A model generated the notes under the pieces. It saw only the letters and a list, made by a program, of their open reading frames with translations, was not told the DNA's origin and made no database searches. This document shows positions 1 through 6,493 of a stretch of 9,251 nucleotides of DNA, in pieces. The translations under genes and the position numbers were made by a program. This DNA is from Promethearchaeota archaeon (GTDB lineage: Archaea > Asgardarchaeota > Lokiarchaeia > Sigynarchaeales > SOKP01), in assembly GCA_030608765.1 (NCBI GenBank), contig JAUWDN010000020.1, positions 1 through 9,251 of the forward strand. The letters run 5' to 3'. Position 1 is the stretch's first letter. Each line of letters opens with the position of its first letter.

Positions 1-192
1 ATAATCTGTCAAATATGGGTCGTTATCTGAGGTTAAAATATTAATTTCATCAATTGACCAATCATGTTGTTGGTTATTGTTCATATCTACATTAAAATCA
101 CTCAACATCAGAGTATTTACTAATACCATTGAAAAGATGAATATACTTGTAAATAAAATTCTTTTAGCCTTCTTTGTTCGTCGTAAAATCAA
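1..192 (-). CDS. N-terminal part of a secreted or membrane-anchored protein, cut by the left edge
   Basis: The minus strand is open from an in-frame TAA just upstream of about 220 down to base 1, giving 64 codons from a TTG at 192. The product begins with a basic stretch (MILRRTKKAKR, residues 1-11). A hydrophobic segment of about 19 residues follows (ILFTSIFIFSMVLVNTLML, 12-30), then a polar, Asn/Asp/Gln-rich region (from SDFNVDMNNN). This is the normal build of a Sec signal peptide or N-terminal membrane anchor followed by an extracytoplasmic domain. The mature part is too short to assign a family. No ATG precedes the basic stretch. A second TTG at 201 would add three residues (MVNL). I prefer 192 because a weak GGTTGGT lies just before it, but the choice is uncertain. 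The gene is divergent from the peptidase at 356. Confidence 0.6.
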   Translation of the reverse strand, partial: MILRRTKKAKRILFTSIFIFSMVLVNTLMLSDFNVDMNNNQQHDWSIDEINILTSDNDPYLTDY

Positions 193-355
193 ATTAACCA
201 ACCGTAATTGTCGATATTTTAGTTATTAAATAATCTAAGAATATTAAAATTTGCTAATTATATATTAAATTTATTCGATAGATTACTTTATGTTGAAATA
301 TTAAGATAATTAGTACGATCAGACAATTAAATTACATATAAGGTAGAAAGATTAA
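193..355. promoter_or_regulatory. Divergent intergenic region with AT-rich promoter-like segment
   Basis: This region separates the start of the leftward secreted protein from the start of the rightward peptidase, so it must hold promoters for both. The most TATA-like stretch is at about 256-275 (AATTATATATTAAATTTATT). It is readable on both strands and lies roughly 65 bases before the leftward start and 80 before the rightward start. An AGGT at 341-344 is at best a weak ribosome-binding site for the ATG at 356. No hairpin, operator or RNA gene is evident. One copy of CGTAATTG sits at 203-210, directly upstream of the leftward start. Confidence 0.35.
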
Positions 356-1714
356 ATGAGTGTAGAATCTATTATAGCCAAAATTGAGCAAAATAAAGAA
401 GTTTATGTTGAATTTTTAAGGACGCTTATTCAATGCGATTCTGTCAACCCACCTGGGAATGAAAAAAATGTAGCACTGGTTATTGAAGAATTCTTAAAAG
501 ATGAAAATATTAAAACTGAAATTTTTCCCTTTGGAAATAATCGTGCAAATCTAATAGCTTATTTGAACGAAAACTTTGAAGGAAAGAATTTGTTGTATAA
601 CGGACACATGGATGTAGTTCCTCCAGGGTCTGAAGCAGATTGGAAATACCCCCCTTTTTCAGCGATAATTAAACGCAATAAAATTATGCATGGCAGAGGA
701 ACTACTGATATGAAGAGCGGGTTAGCCGCGATGGTTATTGCTTTAAAAATTTTAAAAGAGTTAAAAGTAGAAGTATTGGGAAATTTAATTCTAAACGCCG
801 TGGCTGATGAGGAAACGGGGGGAAAATTTGGGACCGGTTGGTGTGTAGAAAACCCCCTAAAGAAGATAAAATGTGATTTTGCGATTATAGGGGAGGCAAC
901 AGTTCTAAGCCCTCTTCCAAAAGCAATATTTGTAGGAGAAAAAGGGCATCTTCAGGTAAGAATAACTACTCATGGGATATCTGGTCATTCAGGATATCCA
1001 GCGACGAGTAAAAATGCAATCTACATGATGAGCGGGATTATTGAAAATTTAGATAAACTTAACGATTATCTTCCTAAAACCGAACCACCAATGAGTATGG
1101 ATAAACTCAAGAAATTAATTAAGGTGGTTTTTCCAAGCGAGGAAATTTTTGAAAGAATTCTAAAGGAACAACCTGATCTGCATAGTATTATACAGTCCCT
1201 GACAACCTTTTCTAAAGCGGTAACGATGATAAAAGGTGGAATTAAAGAAAATGTAATTCCTGATTTATGTGAAGCAGTTCTTGATATCAGACTTATGCCT
1301 AAACAAAAAAGTGAAACCATTATGAAGGCGTTACAAAAACTGATTGAAGAAGACTTAGGGTATGTTGTTAAAGATCAATCAAATGCTACTTCTAAAGAAG
1401 TTTTTGTTGAGTTAGAAATTATTACAGACTCTGAGGGTTCCTATTGGAGCCAATGGGAGGATTCTGTTGATCTACAAGAATTTTACGATCTTGTCGAATC
1501 AGTTTATGAAAAAAAGCCTTATTACTTTCTATTACCCGCTTCTGCTGACGCTCGTTATTTTCGTAACGATGGTTTTTGCCCACAAACCATCTTATTTGGG
1601 CCTGGTAAAGGAAGAACTGCCCACGCAGTTAATGAGTATATAGAAATTATAGACTTCATCAGAGCAATTAAGGTATACGCCATTTTTGCTTACAGATTTT
1701 TAAATAAGAAATAG
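356..1714 (+). CDS. M20-family metallopeptidase/deacylase, ArgE/DapE type
   Basis: This is a cytoplasmic di-zinc amidohydrolase of the M20 family (ArgE, DapE, LysK, carboxypeptidase G2). Members hydrolyse N-acyl amino acids or small peptides. All catalytic landmarks are visible: GHMD at 83-86 (ligand H84, then D86), GRGTTDMKSG at 113-122 (bridging D118), DEE at 151-153 (general base E152, ligand E153), E180 in IIGEA, and H423 in GRTAHAVNEY near the C-terminus. The lid/dimerisation domain starts near 195 and has the usual GHSG (H211). A length of 452 residues is somewhat above the roughly 380-420 usual for ArgE/DapE, with the extra in the lid region (about 240-300). There is no signal peptide. 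Substrate cannot be read from sequence: acetylornithine, succinyl-diaminopimelate, LysW-linked lysine precursors or dipeptides are all possible, and no biosynthetic neighbour helps. The ATG has only a weak AGGT upstream. Confidence 0.93.
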   Translation: MSVESIIAKIEQNKEVYVEFLRTLIQCDSVNPPGNEKNVALVIEEFLKDENIKTEIFPFGNNRANLIAYLNENFEGKNLLYNGHMDVVPPGSEADWKYPPFSAIIKRNKIMHGRGTTDMKSGLAAMVIALKILKELKVEVLGNLILNAVADEETGGKFGTGWCVENPLKKIKCDFAIIGEATVLSPLPKAIFVGEKGHLQVRITTHGISGHSGYPATSKNAIYMMSGIIENLDKLNDYLPKTEPPMSMDKLKKLIKVVFPSEEIFERILKEQPDLHSIIQSLTTFSKAVTMIKGGIKENVIPDLCEAVLDIRLMPKQKSETIMKALQKLIEEDLGYVVKDQSNATSKEVFVELEIITDSEGSYWSQWEDSVDLQEFYDLVESVYEKKPYYFLLPASADARYFRNDGFCPQTILFGPGKGRTAHAVNEYIEIIDFIRAIKVYAIFAYRFLNKK

Positions 1715-1721
1715 AGAAATC

Positions 1722-1740
1722 CGTAATTGGATCGTAATTG
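1722..1740. repeat. Short direct repeat CGTAATTG, two copies
   Basis: CGTAATTG occurs at 1722-1729 and again at 1733-1740, separated by three bases, in the gap between the peptidase stop and the VWA gene start. A third copy is at 203-210 in the other upstream region, where the shared word extends to the 9-mer CCGTAATTG (202-210 and 1721-1729). The arrangement could be a tandem binding site, but in AT-rich DNA a short repeat like this may also be chance. Confidence 0.35.
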
Positions 1741-1775
1741 ACAAAAATAATTGGAATAATAATTTATTTAAGACC

Positions 1776-2957
1776 TTGCAAGATTTAATAAAAATCGAAG
1801 ACTGTGTTGTTCTCATAGATTCTTCAAGATCTATGGTAAGGAAAGATTTCAAGCCTAATCGATTAATAGTCGCATTAGAAACCGTTAAAAAGTTCATTCA
1901 CGAGAAATTCCTAATTGATCCTAAGGATCGAATAGCATTACTCTCCTTCGGGGCTAATGTTGCTAAATTGAGTCCGTTTAGTTTTGATGAAGAAAAGTTA
2001 ACTAAAGCTTTAAGCAAAATCCAAATTTCTGGGAACGGTTTACTTCATGAGGGGCTCGCATTTTCAGTTCAATTTTTAGTTGGAGAAATGCGAAAACTCG
2101 GAGGTAAAACAAGCAGGATTTTTATCGTTTCGGACAATAAACTAGAGTTTGGCGATAAAATTCAGAAAATAGTAGATATTGCTAAAGGGTTGGGAATTTA
2201 TATAGACGCATGTCAAATAGGTAAAATTCAAGATCATTCTCAAAGCGTTTTAAAGAAAATAGCCAAACTTACTGGAGGACAATTCGGATCTTTTAACAAT
2301 TCAAAAGCTTTATTAAATGCTGGAGCTTCGTACGCTTCGAAAAAAGAACTTAAAACCACTACCGATTATTTCTCACCAGATAAAAAAAGCGATATAGCAC
2401 CATTAATCAGCGAGATTGCTTTACAATTGAGAAGACCGAATGTTCTTGATATTCGCTTAATGATGAGTAGCAAAGAACGAGGTCAGGAAAAATGTCAAAT
2501 TTGTCACTCGGTGAAAGCTCAAATAACAGGAGCCGATTTTTATAGCGAAGGACGATACTGCCCATCCTGTGAACGACCGATGCATCTTTCTTGCGCTGCG
2601 ATGTGGGCAAAGAGGTCGGAATATGAGGAAAATGTTTTCAGATGCCCATTTTGTTTTTTTTTATTAGAACTTCCCCCCTCGGCGTCAAAACTAGTAGAAA
2701 AAAAGGACGACGATGAGCCAAAAATAAAATTAATTGATGAAAGCGGCATAAATGTTACTAAAATGACTCAAATTCAGGAATTTGAAATCAGTGAGATCGA
2801 TGCGTCTTGTACGTTATGTCATAGCATATTTTTAGGAGATTACAAAGTATTTCAATGTGAAAAATGTGGAGCTTATTACCACGAACCTTGTTTAAAGAAG
2901 ATGTATTCTGAAATCAAAGCTTGTAGAAATTGTGGAGCCCAAATCACCTTTGAATGA
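1776..2957 (+). CDS. VWA domain protein with two C-terminal C4HC3 zinc fingers (TFIIH p44/Ssl1-like architecture)
   Basis: Residues 8-185 form a VWA fold. The MIDAS motif DSSRS is at 15-19, KPNRL at 26-30, and an aspartate in IVSD at 117-120. The usual MIDAS threonine is not obvious: GNG at 86-88 occupies its place, so metal binding may be weakened. Residues 240-293 form a first zinc module (C240, C243, C262, C265, H270, C273, C290, C293). After an acidic, lysine-rich linker (about 303-340), a second module follows (C345, C348, C361, C364, H369, C372, C383, C386). Both have the spacing CxxC, CxxC, x4, H, xx, C, CxxC, as in PHD/RING-variant fingers. From recall of those families, N-terminal VWA plus C-terminal zinc fingers is the layout of TFIIH p44/Ssl1, and KPNRL after the MIDAS is shared with p44. 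Rpn10 is the other eukaryotic VWA relative but lacks the fingers. The start is TTG at 1776; the frame is open back to 1704 without an ATG. The gene lies 61 bases after the peptidase and may be co-transcribed. Molecular role unproven: a scaffold or ubiquitin/transcription factor. Confidence 0.8.
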   Translation: MQDLIKIEDCVVLIDSSRSMVRKDFKPNRLIVALETVKKFIHEKFLIDPKDRIALLSFGANVAKLSPFSFDEEKLTKALSKIQISGNGLLHEGLAFSVQFLVGEMRKLGGKTSRIFIVSDNKLEFGDKIQKIVDIAKGLGIYIDACQIGKIQDHSQSVLKKIAKLTGGQFGSFNNSKALLNAGASYASKKELKTTTDYFSPDKKSDIAPLISEIALQLRRPNVLDIRLMMSSKERGQEKCQICHSVKAQITGADFYSEGRYCPSCERPMHLSCAAMWAKRSEYEENVFRCPFCFFLLELPPSASKLVEKKDDDEPKIKLIDESGINVTKMTQIQEFEISEIDASCTLCHSIFLGDYKVFQCEKCGAYYHEPCLKKMYSEIKACRNCGAQITFE

Positions 2958-2973
2958 ATAGTGAATACTTAAA

Positions 2974-3010
2974 AGAAATTTATAATAGAATACAAATTTC
3001 TCTCTCCCTC
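2974..3010 (+). terminator. Possible hairpin plus pyrimidine-rich terminator after the VWA gene
   Basis: A perfect 8-base inverted repeat (AGAAATTT at 2974-2981, AAATTTCT at 2994-3001) encloses a 12-base loop. It is followed directly by a pyrimidine run (CTCTCCCTC). It starts 17 bases after the VWA stop. Archaeal termination depends mainly on T-rich runs, so the hairpin may be incidental. The stem is AT-rich and weak. Confidence 0.35.
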
Positions 3011-3047
3011 ATAAAGTTGAAATAATAAAGTAAATTATGTTAACAAT

Positions 3048-3060
3048 CATTATAAGTTAT
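3048..3060 (+). promoter_or_regulatory. Candidate TATA box for the methionyl-tRNA synthetase gene
   Basis: CATTATAAGTTAT contains TATAAG at 3051-3056. Archaeal transcription starts about 22-27 bases downstream of the box, which would put it near 3078 and leave a leader of about 37 bases that includes the ribosome-binding site at 3101. The position is consistent, but the sequence match is only moderate. Confidence 0.4.
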
Positions 3061-3100
3061 AACGAATATGAACGAAAACTCACCTTTCTAATCAAAAAAC

Positions 3101-3106
3101 GGAGGT
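3101..3106 (+). promoter_or_regulatory. Strong Shine-Dalgarno site for metG
   Basis: GGAGGT lies eight bases before the ATG at 3115 and fits the 3' end of archaeal 16S rRNA. It fixes the start codon. It is the only strong site of this kind in the window. The other starts have weak or no complementarity, which suggests leaderless or SD-independent initiation for them. Confidence 0.8.
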
Positions 3107-3114
3107 AATGCAAG

Positions 3115-5163
3115 ATGTCAAACAAAGAAGTTACCAAATGGGTAATAACTTCAGCATGGCCTTATGTAAATGCTATACCTCATTTAGGTAACATGATAGG
3201 TAGCGTCTTGTCCTCTGATGTATTTGCAAGGTTTTGTAGATTAAAGGGAGACGAAGTTGTATTTGTTTCGGGATCAGATTCCCATGGAACACCCGTTGCA
3301 GTAGCGGCTAAACAGCAGAATATTCCCACCAAGGATTTAGCAATCAAATACCATAAAATAATTAAAGATTTATTCGAAAAATGGCAAATCTCTTACGATA
3401 ACTATACGATTACTCATAATCCAACTCATATTGATTTCGTGCAGAAGTTTTACTTGGATGTTCAGAAAAATGGATATGTATTTGAAAAGGAATTAGAAAC
3501 GCTTTACTGTGAGAACGATAAGTTTTTTCTTCCAGATCGATTTGTTGAAGGAGATTGTCCTCATTGTGGAGATGAGAATGCAAGAGGTGATCAATGCGAT
3601 AAGTGTCAAAAATTACTAACACCTTTAGAATTAAAAAAGCCTCGCTGTGCAATATGTGATAATACCCCTGTACTCCGTAAAACAAAACATTGGTATTTAG
3701 ACATTCCCAAATTGCAGGATCAATTGAAAAACCTAATAAGTCAAAACGAAATAATTCCTCAGAATGCGCGACAAATGTGTTTAAACAGCCTATCTGAAGG
3801 AATTCCAGAAAGAGCTATAACTCGAGATTTAGAGTGGGGGATTCCAGCGCCCTTTGAAGGTGCTGATAATAAAAGTATATATGTTTGGTTTGAAGCTGTA
3901 TTAGGTTATGTTTCTGCGGTAAAAGAATGGGCTGATAATATCGTTAAAGACCCAGATAAATTTAAATATTTCTGGAAAGATCCAGATACCAAAACAGTCT
4001 TTTTTATTGGAAAAGACAATATAATTTTTCACCTTATTGTATTTCCTAGTTTATTATTAGCTTTCAATGAGAACAAAAGCGATGGCGAGAAATTAACTCT
4101 TCCTTACAATGTGTCTTCTACAGAGTTCTTAATGTACGAAAACGATAAATTTTCTAAATCGAGAGGAATTGGAATCTGGATCGATGAAGCGTTAAAACTG
4201 GCCCCTCTAGATTATTGGCGCTTTTCTCTAGTATACAATCGCCCAGAGACGAGTGATACATCGTTTTTGTGGTCTGAATTTGAAAACAACATTAAAACAT
4301 TAAACGATAACATAGGAAACTTCATCCATAGAACCTTAACTTTTATTGATAAGCAATTCAATGGAGTTGTACCAAAAAAGATAGAGTTCGATGATACCGA
4401 CAAGAAATTCATCGACCTTATAAATAAAATTAGTTTTGAGATTGGAAATAGTATATATAACTTTAAGTTAAGAAAGGCCTTAAGAGACATTGTTAATTTT
4501 GGAAAAGAAGGGAACGTTTATCTAAATAATAAAGCCCCCTGGCATTTAATCAAGAAAGATAAAGATGCTGCGGGACATGTTTTTAATATATGCGCTCAAG
4601 CTGTTTATGCATTTGGTATTTTATTAAGTCCATTTATACCCGGAACCTCGGAAAAGATATTATCTTATTTAAATATCCCAATGTCGAATGATTTGAAATG
4701 GGATACAATTAACGAGAATTCTGTAAAAGAAGGACAAAAAATTAAAAGACCAGAACCTCTCTTCCAAAAACTCGATATTAATGAAATTAAAAGTAAACTT
4801 CACGAAATTAAAGAAAACAAAGATAAATTAGGTGGCAAAGAATTGGTTTCATATGAAGATTTTAAAAAATTAGATATAAGAGTGGCACTTATAGAGAGTG
4901 TCGAAAAAGTCCCTAAAGCAGATAAATTATACAAATTAACTATTACTCTAGGAGACGAAAAGAGGACTTTAGTTGCAGGTTTAGCTGAACAATATAAGGT
5001 AGACGAATTAAAAGGTAAAAAGATCGTAATATTAGCTAATTTGGAACCGAGAAAGCTGAGAGGAATTTTAAGCGAAGGAATGCTTCTTGCTGCGGTTGAT
5101 GGAGATATTGTATCTGTTTTAACACCTGATAAAGAAATCCCCTCAGGAGCAAAAATAGAATAG
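3115..5163 (+). CDS. metG: Methionyl-tRNA synthetase with C-terminal tRNA-binding domain
   Basis: This cytoplasmic class I aminoacyl-tRNA synthetase charges tRNA-Met using ATP. The Rossmann catalytic core begins with WPYVNAIPHLGN (HIGH-type signature HLGN at 23-26) and is completed by KFSKS at 345-349. The connective insertion carries one complete zinc knuckle (C148, C151, C161, C164). A second pair (C178, C181) has no visible partner pair, so probably one zinc is bound, as in the E. coli-type enzyme. An alpha-helical anticodon-binding domain spans about 385-550. A lysine-rich linker leads to an OB-fold tRNA-binding domain (about 579-682) of the Trbp111/EMAP-II type, with motifs DFKKLDIRV, KVPKADKLYKL and NLEPRKLRGILSEGM. 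That domain promotes dimerisation and tRNA binding. In many archaea it is a separate gene; here it is fused, giving a complete 682-residue protein. The gene has its own promoter and ribosome-binding site and ends one base from the convergent neighbour. Confidence 0.97.
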   Translation: MSNKEVTKWVITSAWPYVNAIPHLGNMIGSVLSSDVFARFCRLKGDEVVFVSGSDSHGTPVAVAAKQQNIPTKDLAIKYHKIIKDLFEKWQISYDNYTITHNPTHIDFVQKFYLDVQKNGYVFEKELETLYCENDKFFLPDRFVEGDCPHCGDENARGDQCDKCQKLLTPLELKKPRCAICDNTPVLRKTKHWYLDIPKLQDQLKNLISQNEIIPQNARQMCLNSLSEGIPERAITRDLEWGIPAPFEGADNKSIYVWFEAVLGYVSAVKEWADNIVKDPDKFKYFWKDPDTKTVFFIGKDNIIFHLIVFPSLLLAFNENKSDGEKLTLPYNVSSTEFLMYENDKFSKSRGIGIWIDEALKLAPLDYWRFSLVYNRPETSDTSFLWSEFENNIKTLNDNIGNFIHRTLTFIDKQFNGVVPKKIEFDDTDKKFIDLINKISFEIGNSIYNFKLRKALRDIVNFGKEGNVYLNNKAPWHLIKKDKDAAGHVFNICAQAVYAFGILLSPFIPGTSEKILSYLNIPMSNDLKWDTINENSVKEGQKIKRPEPLFQKLDINEIKSKLHEIKENKDKLGGKELVSYEDFKKLDIRVALIESVEKVPKADKLYKLTITLGDEKRTLVAGLAEQYKVDELKGKKIVILANLEPRKLRGILSEGMLLAAVDGDIVSVLTPDKEIPSGAKIE

Positions 5164-5164
5164 C

Positions 5165-6409
5165 TTATAATTTTAAAGAGAATATAGGGTTTAATCGAGC
5201 TATTATTTCTCCAAGATCCAATTGAAGCGTTTTTAGAATTACGTCTCGTCCTCTATATTCGAATTGTAATTCCTTAACATTTCGTACGATCTTTAATTTG
5301 TTATTATCTCTTACTAATTCGCAAGCAAAATATCTCTGGTCTTTATATTCTAAAACCTTTTGTACGCGGCTAACATCGGGTAACATATACCCTCCACCGT
5401 GGGGCAATAAGTCAGCATTCATTAGAAGATCTAATAGCTCTAGATTTTCTGCTCTTTCTAAAAAATTGTTATTCTTTAAGGTTATTTCTGAAAAACTCTT
5501 TTTTCCTTTAAATAGATAGCACGCTATATCAGCTCTCAATGCTGTAGGAAAAATATTAGTCAGAACAAACTCACAATCTACATCAGTACAATTACTTCCT
5601 AAATACATGTTGTTATAATCTTTTAAAAATTGGTGAGAAGTATTGCATATTATCTCACAATCGGTCCCGAACAACTTGTTTGCTATGATTTCTCGCTTTT
5701 TGTTCGAAAAGTTAATTGCTTTTTTGTTAAAATCAAGATATTCTTTCGCGTCGGAATCTAACAAAATATACTGCCTTCCTAATCTTGTTTGTTCCTCAAT
5801 AGCTCGTTCCTTTAATGTTTTTGAAATATCGATATATAAACCCATCCCATATTTGTCGTCGCGAAATTCAGGTGCTGAACCGTGAATCATGAACATATAA
5901 GGTGGAAAATCAATGTCTGAAAGAGCTTTAGTTTCGAAACAATTTATAAAGTGATTCGATACACCATAGTCCCAATTTAGTAAAACTTCATTATCGTATA
6001 ACTTTAAGCTTTTTACTTTATCTATCGTTTTTATGAGATCGTAAACATCCGGTATTTCTTCTAATCCTCCAACTAGTATTCCACAACAGTTTGGTTTTAC
6101 ATTTAGAAAAATGATCTTGTCGTTAGTATCCCCCCAGTTTAACCTTCCACCATAACCAAGCCCGGAATTCCATCGAAAATTGTTCCTCGAAATTGTTTCG
6201 TCCGGCGACGAAATAAAAGTAGCTTTCGGTTCAAATCCATACTTCTCTTGAATGAGGTGAAATTGCGCTAAACCGTATTTCATATTCGCTTTACATAGTT
6301 TCGAAGCGCCGTCGTTCAAACCAGTTGAAAATATATAATCATTTGCTCTTTGAAGTAATTCTAATTTAGACAGTTCAGAAATTTTACTGGATAACTTGAT
6401 TGAACCCAT
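5165..6409 (-). CDS. Divergent RtcB-like protein (RNA 3'-phosphate ligase superfamily, activity uncertain)
   Basis: I assign this 414-residue protein by motif order, not by overall similarity. RtcB joins RNA 3'-phosphate or cyclic-phosphate ends to 5'-OH ends using GTP and Mn2+. Its conserved blocks appear here in the right order: GYGGRLNWGD (85-94) then KPNCCG (105-110) for the VGxDIGCG block; SNHFI (152-156) for GNHFIE; MIHGS (174-178) for the HSGSRG block; a helix AKEYLDFNKKAINFSNKKRE (221-240) for the Y-x-AM-x-FA-NR helix; SHQF (258-261) for HHNY; PHGGGY (336-341) for SHGAGR. Likely metal ligands C109, H154, H176 and H259 and the guanylation histidine H337 are kept. The GAGR arginine is Y341, the SGSRG arginine is gone, and the DIGCG aspartate is not evident. 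Length matches bacterial RtcB (about 408). It may be an altered ligase or a non-ligase paralogue. The start is ATG at 6409, about 25 bases after a TATA-like box, so the mRNA is probably leaderless. Its stop is one base from that of metG. Confidence 0.6.
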   Translation of the reverse strand: MGSIKLSSKISELSKLELLQRANDYIFSTGLNDGASKLCKANMKYGLAQFHLIQEKYGFEPKATFISSPDETISRNNFRWNSGLGYGGRLNWGDTNDKIIFLNVKPNCCGILVGGLEEIPDVYDLIKTIDKVKSLKLYDNEVLLNWDYGVSNHFINCFETKALSDIDFPPYMFMIHGSAPEFRDDKYGMGLYIDISKTLKERAIEEQTRLGRQYILLDSDAKEYLDFNKKAINFSNKKREIIANKLFGTDCEIICNTSHQFLKDYNNMYLGSNCTDVDCEFVLTNIFPTALRADIACYLFKGKKSFSEITLKNNNFLERAENLELLDLLMNADLLPHGGGYMLPDVSRVQKVLEYKDQRYFACELVRDNNKLKIVRNVKELQFEYRGRDVILKTLQLDLGEIIARLNPIFSLKL

Positions 6410-6493
6410 TCTAATTAATAATTAGATATTATTATATTTATATATACGATAGTATAATTAGTTGTAAAAAGTGATCTTGATTTAATAATAATT
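6410..6493. promoter_or_regulatory. Divergent promoter with a TATA box readable on both strands
   Basis: This 84-base, almost purely AT spacer separates the start of the RtcB-like gene (minus) from the 212-residue gene (plus). TTTATATA, close to the archaeal TATA consensus, is at 6437-6444. The complement of 6435-6446 reads TATATATAAATA. Leftward, the box ends about 25 bases before the ATG at 6409, the usual distance to a transcription start, which implies a leaderless mRNA. Rightward, the ATG is about 50 bases away, leaving a leader of about 25 bases with no ribosome-binding site. If one box serves both genes, their expression is linked. Confidence 0.5.

Noticed and set aside
1066..1320. 84-codon minus-strand open frame inside the peptidase gene
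   Set aside because: It lies wholly opposite a clear M20 gene with intact motifs. Its hydrophobic, Ser-rich translation is typical of an antisense shadow.
3600..3660. Two-zinc archaeal-type insertion in MetRS
   Set aside because: Only one full set of four cysteines is present (C148, C151, C161, C164). The second pair (C178, C181) has no second CxxC nearby, so a single zinc is more likely.
5298..5885. Two plus-strand open frames (5298-5519 and 5643-5885) opposite the RtcB-like gene
   Set aside because: The minus-strand frame is continuous over 414 codons with family motifs. The plus frames are short, Ser/Leu-rich shadows without ribosome-binding sites.
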